Assembly (NCBI RefSeq): GCF_900589395.1 | Contig: NZ_UUIS01000009.1 | Coordinates: 1 to 64,000 of the forward strand | DNA length: 64,000 nucleotides | From: Pseudomonas viridiflava | GTDB taxonomy: Bacteria > Pseudomonadota > Gammaproteobacteria > Pseudomonadales > Pseudomonadaceae | Reading direction: 5' to 3' | Shown: in pieces, positions 45,664 through 55,040 of the stretch | How the letters are laid out: each line of letters begins with the position of its first letter | Numbering within the stretch: the first letter of the stretch is position 1 | Program-made: the position numbers and the translations under genes | Notes under the pieces: generated by a model | The model's database searches: none | The model's input: only the letters and a program-made list of their open reading frames with translations | Told to the model about the DNA's origin: nothing

Positions 45664-47253
45664 ATGCGCATTTCCACCGGCCAGATTTACGAGACCTCGG
45701 CAGCCAACTACCAGCGTAACTACGCCAAGTACGTCAAGACCGGCGAAGAAGTCAGCAGCGAGACCAAGCTCAACACCGCCAGCGACAACCCGGTGGGTGC
45801 CGCCCGTGTGCTGCAACTGGCCCAGCAGAACGCAATGCTTGAGCAGTACGCCAATAACATCACCACGATCAACAACAACACCGCCAACACCGAAACGGCG
45901 ATGGAAAGCATCACCGCGGCACTGCAGCGTGCCAGCGAACTGGTGATCAGCTCCGGTAACGGTGGCCAGACCGATTCCGACCGCCTGGCCAACTCGCAGG
46001 AACTGGTGCAGTTGCAAAGCCAGATCATGGGCCTGATGAACAGCCAGGACGCCAATGGCCGCTACCTGTTCTCGGGCTCTGATTCGGCGCAGCCGCCGTA
46101 CATCCGTAACTCCGACGGCACCTACAGCTATCAGGGCGACCAGAATGGCGTCTCGCTGGAAGTGGGTGACGGCCTGGTGCTCAACAGCATCACCACCGGG
46201 TGGGAAGCGTTCGAGCAAGCGGTCAACACCACGCGCACTTCGGCAACCCTGACCAATCCGGCTGTGGACGACGGCAAGGTCAACTTGTCCAGTGGCAGTG
46301 TCACCTCGACCAGCGCCTACAACGCCAGCTATGTCGCAGGGCAGCCCTACACGTTGTCGTTCGTGGACGGTCCGCAGATCCTGATCACTGACAATGCCGG
46401 CAAAGATGTGACGGCTGATGCCTCCACGGCCGGCAAGTTCGACTACACCAGCTCGGGGAGCCAGGTGTTCAACTTTCGTGGGGTCGACCTGACGCTGAAC
46501 GTCAACCTGTCAGCGGCTGAAAAGGCCAGTGCAGGGGCAGCTGAAACGGCTTTGCAGGACCGCACCTACCAGCTGGCGTCGACGCCCAGCAGCATCAGCC
46601 CGACCCGTAGCCCCGGTAATACGTCGGCAGCGACCATTACCCAGGCAGCCGTGGGCACCACAGCCGCCGAACAGGCGCTGTACAACAATGCGTTTCCCAG
46701 CGGCGGTGCCATTCTCAAATTCACCGACACCGGCTATGAGCTGTACGCCTCGCCGGTCAGCAACGGCAATCCACCGGTTGCCAAGGGTGATGGTTTTGGT
46801 CCGGTAATCAACGCTGCCGGTGCCCGCTTCACCGTCAGCGGCACGCCGCAGGAAGGTGACCAGTTCATCATCGAATCCAATACGCATCAGACCAAGAACA
46901 TTCTCAATACCCTGTCGGACATCATCACGGCATTGGATACCAAGGTGGATGGCAATGCAGTCGGTCTGCAAAAGCTCCAGGCTTCTCTCAACTCCGCGCT
47001 GGGTAACCTGGCCAGCGGCAGGGAGCAGTTGTCCACTGCCATTTCGGCCGGCGGTGCGCGGCAGAAGGCGGCCCTCGACCAGGGCGTGACCAACGACATG
47101 ATCAAGGGCAACAACGTCACCGAGTCGGAGACCTTTACAAAGTCTGATGGCGTAGAGGCGGCGACCCGCCTGACCCTGCAACAGAACATGCTGCAGGCCT
47201 CCCAGCAGGTGTTTCTCCAGGCTTCCAAGCTGAACCTGTTCAGCCAGATTTAA
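45664..47253 (+). CDS. flgL: Hook-filament junction protein FlgL (HAP3)
   Basis: 529-residue junction protein beginning MRISTGQIYETSAANYQRN. It ends in flagellin-like heptads (QNMLQASQQVFLQASKLNLF). Longer than the roughly 300-440 residues of many relatives because of an expanded central domain. RBS AAGGAG before ATG 45664. Last gene of the flgF operon; the glycosylation island begins 98 bp after. Confidence 0.94.
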   Translation: MRISTGQIYETSAANYQRNYAKYVKTGEEVSSETKLNTASDNPVGAARVLQLAQQNAMLEQYANNITTINNNTANTETAMESITAALQRASELVISSGNGGQTDSDRLANSQELVQLQSQIMGLMNSQDANGRYLFSGSDSAQPPYIRNSDGTYSYQGDQNGVSLEVGDGLVLNSITTGWEAFEQAVNTTRTSATLTNPAVDDGKVNLSSGSVTSTSAYNASYVAGQPYTLSFVDGPQILITDNAGKDVTADASTAGKFDYTSSGSQVFNFRGVDLTLNVNLSAAEKASAGAAETALQDRTYQLASTPSSISPTRSPGNTSAATITQAAVGTTAAEQALYNNAFPSGGAILKFTDTGYELYASPVSNGNPPVAKGDGFGPVINAAGARFTVSGTPQEGDQFIIESNTHQTKNILNTLSDIITALDTKVDGNAVGLQKLQASLNSALGNLASGREQLSTAISAGGARQKAALDQGVTNDMIKGNNVTESETFTKSDGVEAATRLTLQQNMLQASQQVFLQASKLNLFSQI

Positions 47254-47303
47254 ATTATTCAGGCAAGGCATCCGCCGAGCATCCGCCGTTTTCAGCGGCC
47301 ATG

Positions 47304-47329
47304 GGGAGTCATTCGCATGAATGACTCCC
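47304..47329 (+). other. Perfect hairpin between flgL and fgt1
   Basis: An 11-bp perfect stem GGGAGTCATTC / GAATGACTCCC with the loop GCAT. No T tract follows. It may protect the flgL 3' end or reduce read-through into fgt1, whose start lies 23 bases on. Confidence 0.6.
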
Positions 47330-47351
47330 GTGCCGCGCGCGAGTCCGCACT

Positions 47352-50300
47352 GTGAATAAAACGCCCCTCGTCAGCATTGTCATTCCTGCCTTCAACCCCC
47401 GGTTTTTCCAGGCTGCGCTGCAGAGCGCGCTGGACCAGACATGGCAGCACCTGGAAATCATCATTACTGACGATTGCCCGAGCGATGAGATCCGGCAGAT
47501 CGTCAATGGCATGACTGTTCCAGACAGACTATCGCTACGTTACCAGCGCAACCCGGCAAGGTTGGGGTTCGTGGCGAACCTGTCAGTTGCCGTGGCACAG
47601 GCACGGGGCGTGTTCATTAAAGTGCTGTGTGACGATGACAGATTGTTTGCGTCGTGCATCCATCAGCAAGTTCAAGCACTGATGGAGCATGACGATGTCA
47701 ACCTGGTGTTGTGCCAGCGTTTTCTCGTCGATGCCAACAGTTTCCTGCTGCCGGATCGCATGACCAATAGTTTGCTCAACACCATCGACACCCTGTTCAA
47801 GGGGGGTGACATGCTGGAGCTGCTTCATGCCTCGCCGCTCAATATCCTGGGTAACTTTTCGTCCGCGATGATGCGCACGGCAGATTTACACGCTTTCCTG
47901 CCGCTGCTTACGCAGGAGGGAGGAGGGTTCGTCGCACTGCTCGATTTCGCCTTGTTCATTTGCCTGTTGCGTCGCGGCAACATGGTGATGCTGCGTCAGA
48001 CATTGAGCGTCGAGCGCTTGCATCCCGAGCGTCTGAGCAAACAGACAGGGATCCAGAAGGCGGCCGATACTGAACGGCAGTGGTTGATTGAAATGCTTGG
48101 GGCCCGTACCGGGGAGGGCGCTCCGGCGATGGGCTGGGTTCGCGGCATTGACCTGTCGAGCATCGTTGCCAATCAACCCCATCAATGGCAAGAGATTCCA
48201 TTGCTGCGCGCATTCAGCAACATGCAAACCTTTTTGGAAGCCCGTGTAGGCAGCACCAGCGAAAGTTATGAAGAGTTCTATGCCGACTGGCTGAAATCGA
48301 AGCGCTTTTCGGCCACCCAGATACAGCTCATGCCCCAGACCATCGCAGCCTGGCAACGTCGACCACGGATGGTCGTAATCGTGACAGACCCCCACGATGA
48401 TGCGACTGGATTGAGTATTACCCTAGAGGCCCTTGACCAGCAGCTTTATCCGGCTCACCAGATTCTGGTATTAACAGCGCGTAAACCGGTAGCCCATGCC
48501 CACGCACAGTTCGTGCCGTTAGAGGCTGATGGAGTCGATCAACTTAATGAGGTGCTCAAGAGACTGACCGACAGTGAGTGGGTTTACCTCTTGCAGGCGG
48601 GTGACCACTTGTTTGAGTCGGCGTTGCTGGTGCTGGCCGAGCGCGTCGCCCATCTACCCGGTATCCAGTGTGTCTACAGCGACGAAAGTGCATTAGTTGA
48701 TCGGGTGTCGCAAGAGCCGGTTTTCAAGCCCGACTTCAATCTGGACCTGATGCGCAGCTACCCCTATGTCGGGCGTACCCTGGCGTTCTCTGTGCAAGCG
48801 GTATTGGCTTGCGGCGGTTTCGATGCGGCTCATGGCGAGCTGGCCCCTCAGGATGTGTTATGGAAACTGGTCGAAACCCAGGGTCCGCAAGTCATCGAGC
48901 ACATTGCCGAAATGCAGGTCGCCTCGACGCTCAGTTTCGGGCAATGGTTGTCGCTGCCCCATAGGGTTGAAGGCAACCGACGCTTGCTCAGTGCGCATCT
49001 GGACAGGATTGGTGTCAGCCATCGCCTACAGGCCGGTGACCTGCCGTTGATCAACCGCGTGGAGTATCTGGCCGATTCACAGCCATTGGTCAGCATCATC
49101 GTCGAGGCAAGTGGTCAATTGGTAGCCTTGCAGCGGTGTGTTGAAACTCTGCTCGAGAAGACGACCTACACACGCTATGAAATCCTGATGGTCAGTCATT
49201 CGACCCCCGAGCCGTCCATGGCGCAATGGCTTGAGGCTATGGGGCAGTTGGACACCAACCTGATCCGGGTCTTGAGTGTCCAGGCCGGTGCGCTGGACCA
49301 TGCGCAGCTGAAAAACCAAGCGGCGAGTCAGGCGCGCGGGGAGTACCTGCTGTTTCTCAGTTCTGATGCCCTGGTCATTACCGGTTCGTGGTTGGCTGAA
49401 TTGCTCAATCATGCGCGCCGACCTGAGGTTGGCGTGGTCGGTGGCCGGATTCTGAACATGCAAGGCGCCATCGTGCATGTCGGCCTGGTGCTGGGGCTGG
49501 GTGGGATAGCCGGCTCACCTTTCGCTGGCGATCAAGCCAGTGCACGGGGGTATATGCAGCGCCTGCAGGTCAATCAGAACTGGAGTGCGATCAGCGGCGA
49601 CTGCATGATGGTCAGCAAGGACGTCTTTGACAGTGTGGGGCAATTCAATACCGATGATTTTCCCTGCCACCTTCACGATGTCGATTTGTGCCTGCTTATT
49701 GCCCGGCAAGGCTATCTTCTGGTCGGGACGCCCTACTCAAGCATTGCCTTGGGCAAGCCTGGCGTGGCGGAGCCGGACCCACGCGCCCTCGCTCGGCAAC
49801 ACGCTGAAGAAAACCTGTTTCAACACCGTTGGGTCAAGGCCATGGCCAAAGACCCCGCTTATAATCCAAACCTCAGTCTGTCCAGTAGTTTCGGACTGCT
49901 CCCTGGTCTGAAAACGGGTTGGAGTCCTTTCTGCTCGCGCACGTTGCCTTCGATCCTGGCCCTGCCGATCAACAGTACGGCCGTGGGGCATTACCGCGTC
50001 TTGCAACCGCTGGCCGCACTTCAGGCTGCCGGACGGGTCATCGGCCAGAGCGTGTTCGATTCGCCCTCAATGATCAACATCGAACGGATCGCGCCCGATG
50101 TGATCGTTTTGCAGTGTCGTTATGCAAGCAATGCCCCTGATTACATTGCGTCGCTGAAAAAATACTCCAGTGCCCTGCGAATATTTGAGCTGGATGATTA
50201 TGTGGTCAAGGCACCTAAAAAGAACGTGCATACGCGCAACAAGGCTGCCGATATCGAAGAGGTGTTGCGCAAGAGCATCGGCTTGTGTGACCGGGTCGTT

Positions 50301-50930
50301 GTGTCGACCCCCGCACTGAAGCGTGCGCTTTCAGACATGCACCACGATATTCGCGTGGTACCCAACATGTTGGCGCCTCATCTATGGGGGCACCTTTCCA
50401 GCCGTCGGCGCAGTTCCAGTCGACCGCGTGTAGGGTGGGGCGGCGGGACCAGTCATACCGGCGATCTGGAGATTATTGCCGAGGTGGTCCGTGCATTGGC
50501 GCATGAGGTCGAGTGGGTATTTTTTGGCATGTGCCCGGAAGAGCTGCAACCGTATGTTCATGAGTTTCACAAGGTTGTGGACTTGCGCAGCTACCCGGCC
50601 AAACTGGCCAGCCTGAATCTTGACCTGGCCTTGGCACCGCTGGAATTTCATATTTTCAACGACTGCAAGAGCAACCTGCGCTTGCTGGAGTACGGTGCTT
50701 GTGGATACCCGGTCATTTGCACCGACACTGAGGCCTATCAGGGGTTCTTGCCGTGTACGCGTATCAAGACCAACAGCACCGAGGAGTGGATCGAGGCAAT
50801 CAGGTCTCATTTGGCCGATCCTGAAGCCAGTTACCGCATGGGCGATGAACTGCGTGAAGCCGTGCGGCAGAACTTCATGTTAACCGGCGACAACCTTAAA
50901 CATTGGGAGTGGGGATGGTTGCCGGATTGA
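47352..50930 (+). CDS. fgt1: Fgt1-like giant flagellin glycosyltransferase
   Basis: 1192 residues with several domains. An N-terminal GT2 domain (about 6-230; VSIVIPAFN, DDD metal motif at 94-96). A second, degenerate GT2-like region (about 335-560). A third GT2-like domain (about 575-850; RGEYLLFLSSDAL, GDCMMV, HDVDLCL). A C-terminal GT-B fold domain (about 870-1192; VGWGGGTSHTGDL, KSNLRLLEYGACGYPV). Start GTG 47352 has a weak RBS. Located between flgL and fliC exactly as flagellin glycosyltransferases fgt1/fgtA in other Pseudomonas. It should transfer sugar(s) to flagellin. Symbol assigned by location and size. Confidence 0.85.
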   Translation: MNKTPLVSIVIPAFNPRFFQAALQSALDQTWQHLEIIITDDCPSDEIRQIVNGMTVPDRLSLRYQRNPARLGFVANLSVAVAQARGVFIKVLCDDDRLFASCIHQQVQALMEHDDVNLVLCQRFLVDANSFLLPDRMTNSLLNTIDTLFKGGDMLELLHASPLNILGNFSSAMMRTADLHAFLPLLTQEGGGFVALLDFALFICLLRRGNMVMLRQTLSVERLHPERLSKQTGIQKAADTERQWLIEMLGARTGEGAPAMGWVRGIDLSSIVANQPHQWQEIPLLRAFSNMQTFLEARVGSTSESYEEFYADWLKSKRFSATQIQLMPQTIAAWQRRPRMVVIVTDPHDDATGLSITLEALDQQLYPAHQILVLTARKPVAHAHAQFVPLEADGVDQLNEVLKRLTDSEWVYLLQAGDHLFESALLVLAERVAHLPGIQCVYSDESALVDRVSQEPVFKPDFNLDLMRSYPYVGRTLAFSVQAVLACGGFDAAHGELAPQDVLWKLVETQGPQVIEHIAEMQVASTLSFGQWLSLPHRVEGNRRLLSAHLDRIGVSHRLQAGDLPLINRVEYLADSQPLVSIIVEASGQLVALQRCVETLLEKTTYTRYEILMVSHSTPEPSMAQWLEAMGQLDTNLIRVLSVQAGALDHAQLKNQAASQARGEYLLFLSSDALVITGSWLAELLNHARRPEVGVVGGRILNMQGAIVHVGLVLGLGGIAGSPFAGDQASARGYMQRLQVNQNWSAISGDCMMVSKDVFDSVGQFNTDDFPCHLHDVDLCLLIARQGYLLVGTPYSSIALGKPGVAEPDPRALARQHAEENLFQHRWVKAMAKDPAYNPNLSLSSSFGLLPGLKTGWSPFCSRTLPSILALPINSTAVGHYRVLQPLAALQAAGRVIGQSVFDSPSMINIERIAPDVIVLQCRYASNAPDYIASLKKYSSALRIFELDDYVVKAPKKNVHTRNKAADIEEVLRKSIGLCDRVVVSTPALKRALSDMHHDIRVVPNMLAPHLWGHLSSRRRSSSRPRVGWGGGTSHTGDLEIIAEVVRALAHEVEWVFFGMCPEELQPYVHEFHKVVDLRSYPAKLASLNLDLALAPLEFHIFNDCKSNLRLLEYGACGYPVICTDTEAYQGFLPCTRIKTNSTEEWIEAIRSHLADPEASYRMGDELREAVRQNFMLTGDNLKHWEWGWLPD

Positions 50931-51422
50931 TGGCGTATGAAAAAGCTGGGTCCTAATTGACCCGGCCTTTTGCCTGCCGACCTGTGATGATGTTGTCACT
51001 GTCCGCATCAAGACCTGCCAGGGTGCCTGCACCAGCTGTTCCATTGATAACTGCCTTTTTTCTTCCTTGAATTGCCATTAAACGTAAAAACATCAGGGCG
51101 ATGATCAGTTTCATGTCTTGACTCACCCTCGCTTCCACACTGTTCGGCGGTCGTTGCATAAACGTAAACAGCACCTTGAATGATAGGCCGCCCTGTGACG
51201 TCGATCTGTATGGCACAGGCGACAGGCGTGCCTGAACGAACCCATCACGCCGATCCTGGGAACTGGTCAAGCAATGCCATGCCCGGCAACGTCTTGGCGC
51301 ACTTCCTGCAAGCCCGTCCGGTATCGCCATGATTCCTTCATCGCCGCGGCATGAAGGACCTTGATGGCCGTCAATACACAGGCAGGCGGCATTAGACCGC
51401 CACGGTGGGGCAAGGGGAGCGC
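50931..51422. other. 492-bp gap between fgt1 and the sugar operon
   Basis: I see no confident gene. A minus-strand frame at 50953-51114 would encode a 53-residue peptide (MKLIIALMFLRLM...) with only a loose AGGG upstream; I do not call it. The region is less GC-rich than the neighbours and should hold the promoter of rfbF, which I could not pinpoint. A polypurine RBS AAGGGGAG precedes rfbF. Confidence 0.4.
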
Positions 51423-52196
51423 ATGAAGGCAGTCATTCTGGCCGGTGGGCTGGGCACACGTATCAGTGAAGAGTCGCACCTCAAGCCCAAGCCGATGATC
51501 GAGATCGGCGGCAAGCCAATTCTTTGGCACATCATGAAGCAGTACTCGGCCCACGGTATCCACGATTTCGTGATCTGCCTGGGGTACAAGGGCTACGCGA
51601 TCAAGGATTTCTTCGCCAACTATTTCCTGCACACGTCCGATGTGACGTTCGACATGCGTAAAAACCGCATGGACGTGCACCAGAACTACAGCGAACCCTG
51701 GAGCGTCACCCTGATCGACACCGGTGAAGAGACCATGACCGGTGGCCGCTTGAAGCGCGCCAGTGAATACCTCAAGCACGAGCAGGCGTTCTGCTTCACG
51801 TACGGCGATGGTGTGTCGGACCTGAACATTCGTGCGCTGATCGATTTCCATCACGCTCATGGCCACATGGCAACCGTCACGGCCGTGCAGCCGCCAGGAC
51901 GCTATGGCGCACTCAATTGCGATGGCGACAAGGTACTGGGCTTTACCGAGAAACCACCGGGTGATGGCGCCTGGATCAATGGCGGCTTCTTTGTGCTGTC
52001 GCCCAAGGTGTTGCCTTACATCGAGGGTGACGACATGCCCTGGGAGGCCGAGCCCTTGAACCGGCTGGCCAGTGAAGGCCAGTTACATGCCTTTCAGCAC
52101 ACCGGGTTCTGGCACCCGATGGACACCCTGCGTGACAAGAATTATCTGGAACAACTGTGGCTGAGCGGGGAGGCGCCGTGGAAGCAATGGGATTGA
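51423..52196 (+). CDS. rfbF: Glucose-1-phosphate cytidylyltransferase RfbF
   Basis: Makes CDP-glucose from glucose 1-phosphate and CTP, the entry step of CDP-deoxysugar pathways. 257 residues. Nucleotidyltransferase signature LAGGLGTR (6-13) followed by KPKPMIEIGGKP, and FTYGDGVSDLN for the metal. RBS AAGGGGAG before the ATG at 51423. It overlaps rfbG by 19 bp. The choice of CDP rather than dTDP or GDP is set by this gene and its partner. Confidence 0.94.
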   Translation: MKAVILAGGLGTRISEESHLKPKPMIEIGGKPILWHIMKQYSAHGIHDFVICLGYKGYAIKDFFANYFLHTSDVTFDMRKNRMDVHQNYSEPWSVTLIDTGEETMTGGRLKRASEYLKHEQAFCFTYGDGVSDLNIRALIDFHHAHGHMATVTAVQPPGRYGALNCDGDKVLGFTEKPPGDGAWINGGFFVLSPKVLPYIEGDDMPWEAEPLNRLASEGQLHAFQHTGFWHPMDTLRDKNYLEQLWLSGEAPWKQWD

Positions 52197-53260
52197 GTCC
52201 GGCTTTCTGGCAGGGCAAGCGTGTACTGATCACCGGCCATACTGGCTTCAAGGGCAGTTGGCTGAGCCTGTGGCTGCAAGGGCTGGGCGCCAGCGTGACC
52301 GGCTTTGCCCTGGACCCTGGCACCCGGCCTAGCCTGTTCGAACTGGCGCAAGCGGGCCAGGGCATCGATGATCGGCGTGGCGACTTGCGTGACCTGGGCG
52401 CATTGCTTGAGGTGATGGCCCAGGCCCGGCCCGAGATTGTCCTGCACCTGGCCGCGCAACCGCTGGTGCGTGAAGCCTACCGCGATCCGTTGGGCACTTA
52501 CTCCAGCAATGTCATGGGCACCTTGCATCTGCTTGAAGCCATCCGGCAGGTCGGCGGGGTCAAGGCATGCGTGCTGGTCACCACCGACAAGGTCTATGCC
52601 AATCAGGAATGGGCCTGGCCTTATCGCGAAAACGAAGCGCTGGGCGGGCACGACCCTTATAGCAGCAGCAAAGCATGCTGTGAGTTGCTGGCCCAGTCCT
52701 ATGCGGCTTCTTTCTTTACCGCCGACCGCTATCAGGAACACGGCCTGGCCCTGGCCACGGCGCGGGCCGGCAACGTGCTGGGCGGTGGTGACTTTGCTCC
52801 TGAACGGCTGATTCCTGATGTGCTGCGGGCCTGGTCGGCCAGCGAACCGGTCACCTTGCGCTACCCGCAAGCGGTCAGGCCCTGGCAGCATGCGCTGGAG
52901 CCACTGGCCGGCTACCTGTTGCTGGCGCACCGTTTGTATGAACACGGTCCGGCGTTTGCCGGTGCCTGGAACTTCGGCCCGGGCGAAGCTGACATGTGCA
53001 GCGTCGGTGAGGTGGTACGTCTGCTGGCCGAGCGCTGGCCGCAAGCCCCCGGCGTGCAGGTTGAGCCGGCCCAGTTGCATGAGGCCGGGCTGTTGCGCCT
53101 GGACAGCAGCCGCGCACGGCAATTGCTGGGCTGGCACCCGCGCTGGTCGCTGGTGCAATGCCTGGAGCACACATTGAATTGGCACCTGGCCTGGAAGGCC
53201 GGCGGCGATATGCGCCAGGTCACACTGGCCCAATTGAATCTGTTCAGGGGGCACCTGTGA
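52178..53260 (+). CDS. rfbG: CDP-glucose 4,6-dehydratase RfbG
   Basis: SDR-superfamily dehydratase turning CDP-glucose into CDP-4-keto-6-deoxyglucose. 360 residues. NAD-fold motif TGHTGFKGSWL near residue 18, TTDKVYANQ, and the catalytic YSSSK. Start: I prefer GTG at 52178 because GGGGAGG lies 5 bases before it; the ATG at 52187 is 14 bases away and a GTG at 52157 precedes that Shine-Dalgarno. It overlaps rfbF upstream by 19 bp and the epimerase gene downstream by 4 bp. Confidence 0.94.
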   Translation: MEAMGLSPAFWQGKRVLITGHTGFKGSWLSLWLQGLGASVTGFALDPGTRPSLFELAQAGQGIDDRRGDLRDLGALLEVMAQARPEIVLHLAAQPLVREAYRDPLGTYSSNVMGTLHLLEAIRQVGGVKACVLVTTDKVYANQEWAWPYRENEALGGHDPYSSSKACCELLAQSYAASFFTADRYQEHGLALATARAGNVLGGGDFAPERLIPDVLRAWSASEPVTLRYPQAVRPWQHALEPLAGYLLLAHRLYEHGPAFAGAWNFGPGEADMCSVGEVVRLLAERWPQAPGVQVEPAQLHEAGLLRLDSSRARQLLGWHPRWSLVQCLEHTLNWHLAWKAGGDMRQVTLAQLNLFRGHL

Positions 53261-53817
53261 GTGAGTTTGCGTTGCAGCCACTGTCGCTGGAGGGATTGTT
53301 CCTGGTTCAGCACAAACGCCACAGCGATGCGCGGGGGCACTTTTCCAGGCTGTTTTGCGAAGGCAGCCTGAGTGCCTTCGGCCAGGCGTTTCATATTCGC
53401 CAGATCAATCATTCCTGCACGTATGAGAGGGGCAGTGTTCGCGGCCTGCATTATCAGACCGCTGTGCAACCGGAAGCCAAGCTGATCAGTTGCCTGCGCG
53501 GGGAGGTGTTGGACGTCGCGGTTGACCTGCGCCCGGACTCACCGACCTTTCTGCGCTGGCATGCCCAGCCCCTCAAGGCAGGCGACGGCCAGGGTCTGTT
53601 GATTCCGGCCGGCTTTGCCCATGGATTCCAGGCCATGAGCGACGAGGCTGAACTGCTGTACCTGCACAGCGCCGATTACACGCCGGAACACGAAGGTGGT
53701 TTGTCGGTGCTGGACCCGAAGCTGGCTATCACCTGGCCGCTGGCTGTCAAGAATCTGTCGCCGCGTGACAGTGCGCACCCGCCGCTGGACGATGCTTTTG
53801 CTGGAGTTCGTGTATGA
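53257..53817 (+). CDS. RmlC-like (dTDP-/CDP-)4-dehydrodeoxyhexose 3,5-epimerase family protein
   Basis: 186-residue cupin of the RmlC family. Catalytic-type His65 (RGLHYQ), Tyr141 region (SADYTPEHEGG) and LDPKLAITWP at the end are conserved. It should epimerise the CDP-4-keto-6-deoxyhexose at C3 and/or C5. GTG start in a GTGA overlap with rfbG. Whether C3, C5 or both are inverted cannot be told from sequence. Confidence 0.82.
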   Translation: MSEFALQPLSLEGLFLVQHKRHSDARGHFSRLFCEGSLSAFGQAFHIRQINHSCTYERGSVRGLHYQTAVQPEAKLISCLRGEVLDVAVDLRPDSPTFLRWHAQPLKAGDGQGLLIPAGFAHGFQAMSDEAELLYLHSADYTPEHEGGLSVLDPKLAITWPLAVKNLSPRDSAHPPLDDAFAGVRV

Positions 53818-55040
53818 ACTGCCGAGGTTGCGGCACCCCTTTGAACCTGCCACTGATCGATCTGGGCACTTCGCCGCCTTCCAATGCGTATGTGCTGGCC
53901 GGGCAGCTGGAGCATGCCGAGCAATGGATACCGCTGAAAGTGCAGGTGTGTGAGCACTGTTGGCTGGTGCAGACGGATGACTACACCCGGGCTGACAGCC
54001 TGTTCGATGCCGACTATGCCTATTTCAGTTCGTTTTCCAGCACCTGGCTCGACCATGCACGGCGCTATGTCAGCAATATGGTCGAGCGTTTCGGCCTGAC
54101 GGCGGACAGCCGGGTGGTGGAGATTGCGGCCAATGACGGTTACCTGTTGCAGTATGTGGCCGAACGCGGCATTGCCTGTCTGGGGGTCGAGCCGACCCGC
54201 AGCACGGCCCAGGCTGCACGTGGCAAGGGGCTGGAGATCCGCGAGCTGTTTTTTGGGCGCCAGACCGCACAGATGCTGTGTGACGAGGGCTGGGCCGCCG
54301 ACCTGATGGCGGCCAACAATGTGTTGGCTCACGTGCCGGACATCAACGACTTCCTTAGCGGCTTTGCAACACTGCTCAAGCCGGAGGGTGTGGTGACCTT
54401 CGAGTTTCCGCACCTGCAGGCGCTGATGGCCGGTGCCCAGTTCGATACCCTGTACCACGAGCATTATTCCTATCTGTCACTGACGGCGGTCGATACGCTG
54501 TGCCAGCGTAACGGCCTGGCCATTTTCGATGTACAGCACCTGTCGACCCATGGCGGTTCTCTGCGTGTATTTGCCCGACGCAGCGATGGACTGCATCGCG
54601 CACCGCAACCTGCGGTGGAGCAACAGCTGAATGCCGAATTGCACGCAGGCATCAAGACCGCGGCGTTCTATGCGACGCTGGCGCCAGCCGCTGAGCGTAT
54701 CAAGCACCAGTTGCTGCGCTTCTTGTTGCAGGCCAAGGCCGATGGCAAGCGCGTAGCAGGGTATGGCGCTGCGGCCAAAGGCAATACCTTGCTCAACTAC
54801 GCCGGCATCAGGCCTGACTTGCTGGCGTGGGTGGCCGATGCCAGCCCGCACAAGCAGGGCAAGTTTTTACCGGGCAGTCGCATTCCGGTGGTGGCGCCTG
54901 AGCGCCTGCTGCAAGAGCAGCCCGATTACGTTCTGGTGCTGCCCTGGAACCTGCTCGATGAAGTGCGTCAGCAGTACCCGCAGGTACAGCAGTGGGGCGG
55001 GCGCTTTGTCATCGCCGTGCCTGAGTTGAGGCTGCTGTGA
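53814..55040 (+). CDS. Sugar C-methyltransferase (NovU/TylC3-type, zinc finger)
   Basis: 408 residues. N-terminal zinc site Cys3, Cys6, Cys46, Cys49. SAM domain motif VVEIAANDGY (101-110). Active-site block YHEHYSYL (214-221) typical of 4-ketosugar C-methyltransferases such as TcaB9/TylC3/NovU. C-terminal Rossmann-like domain with GYGAAAKGNTLLNYAG. These enzymes add a methyl at the carbon next to the 4-keto group (usually C3; C5 in NovU). It overlaps the epimerase and reductase genes by 4 bp each, so it works on the same CDP-4-keto intermediate. Confidence 0.9.
   Translation: MNCRGCGTPLNLPLIDLGTSPPSNAYVLAGQLEHAEQWIPLKVQVCEHCWLVQTDDYTRADSLFDADYAYFSSFSSTWLDHARRYVSNMVERFGLTADSRVVEIAANDGYLLQYVAERGIACLGVEPTRSTAQAARGKGLEIRELFFGRQTAQMLCDEGWAADLMAANNVLAHVPDINDFLSGFATLLKPEGVVTFEFPHLQALMAGAQFDTLYHEHYSYLSLTAVDTLCQRNGLAIFDVQHLSTHGGSLRVFARRSDGLHRAPQPAVEQQLNAELHAGIKTAAFYATLAPAAERIKHQLLRFLLQAKADGKRVAGYGAAAKGNTLLNYAGIRPDLLAWVADASPHKQGKFLPGSRIPVVAPERLLQEQPDYVLVLPWNLLDEVRQQYPQVQQWGGRFVIAVPELRLL

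Noticed and set aside
50953-51330. Minus-strand frame of 125 codons, or its last 53 codons, in the fgt1-rfbF gap
   Set aside because: No family, weak start context, no hydrophobic or domain pattern beyond a short N-terminal stretch of the 53-codon version.
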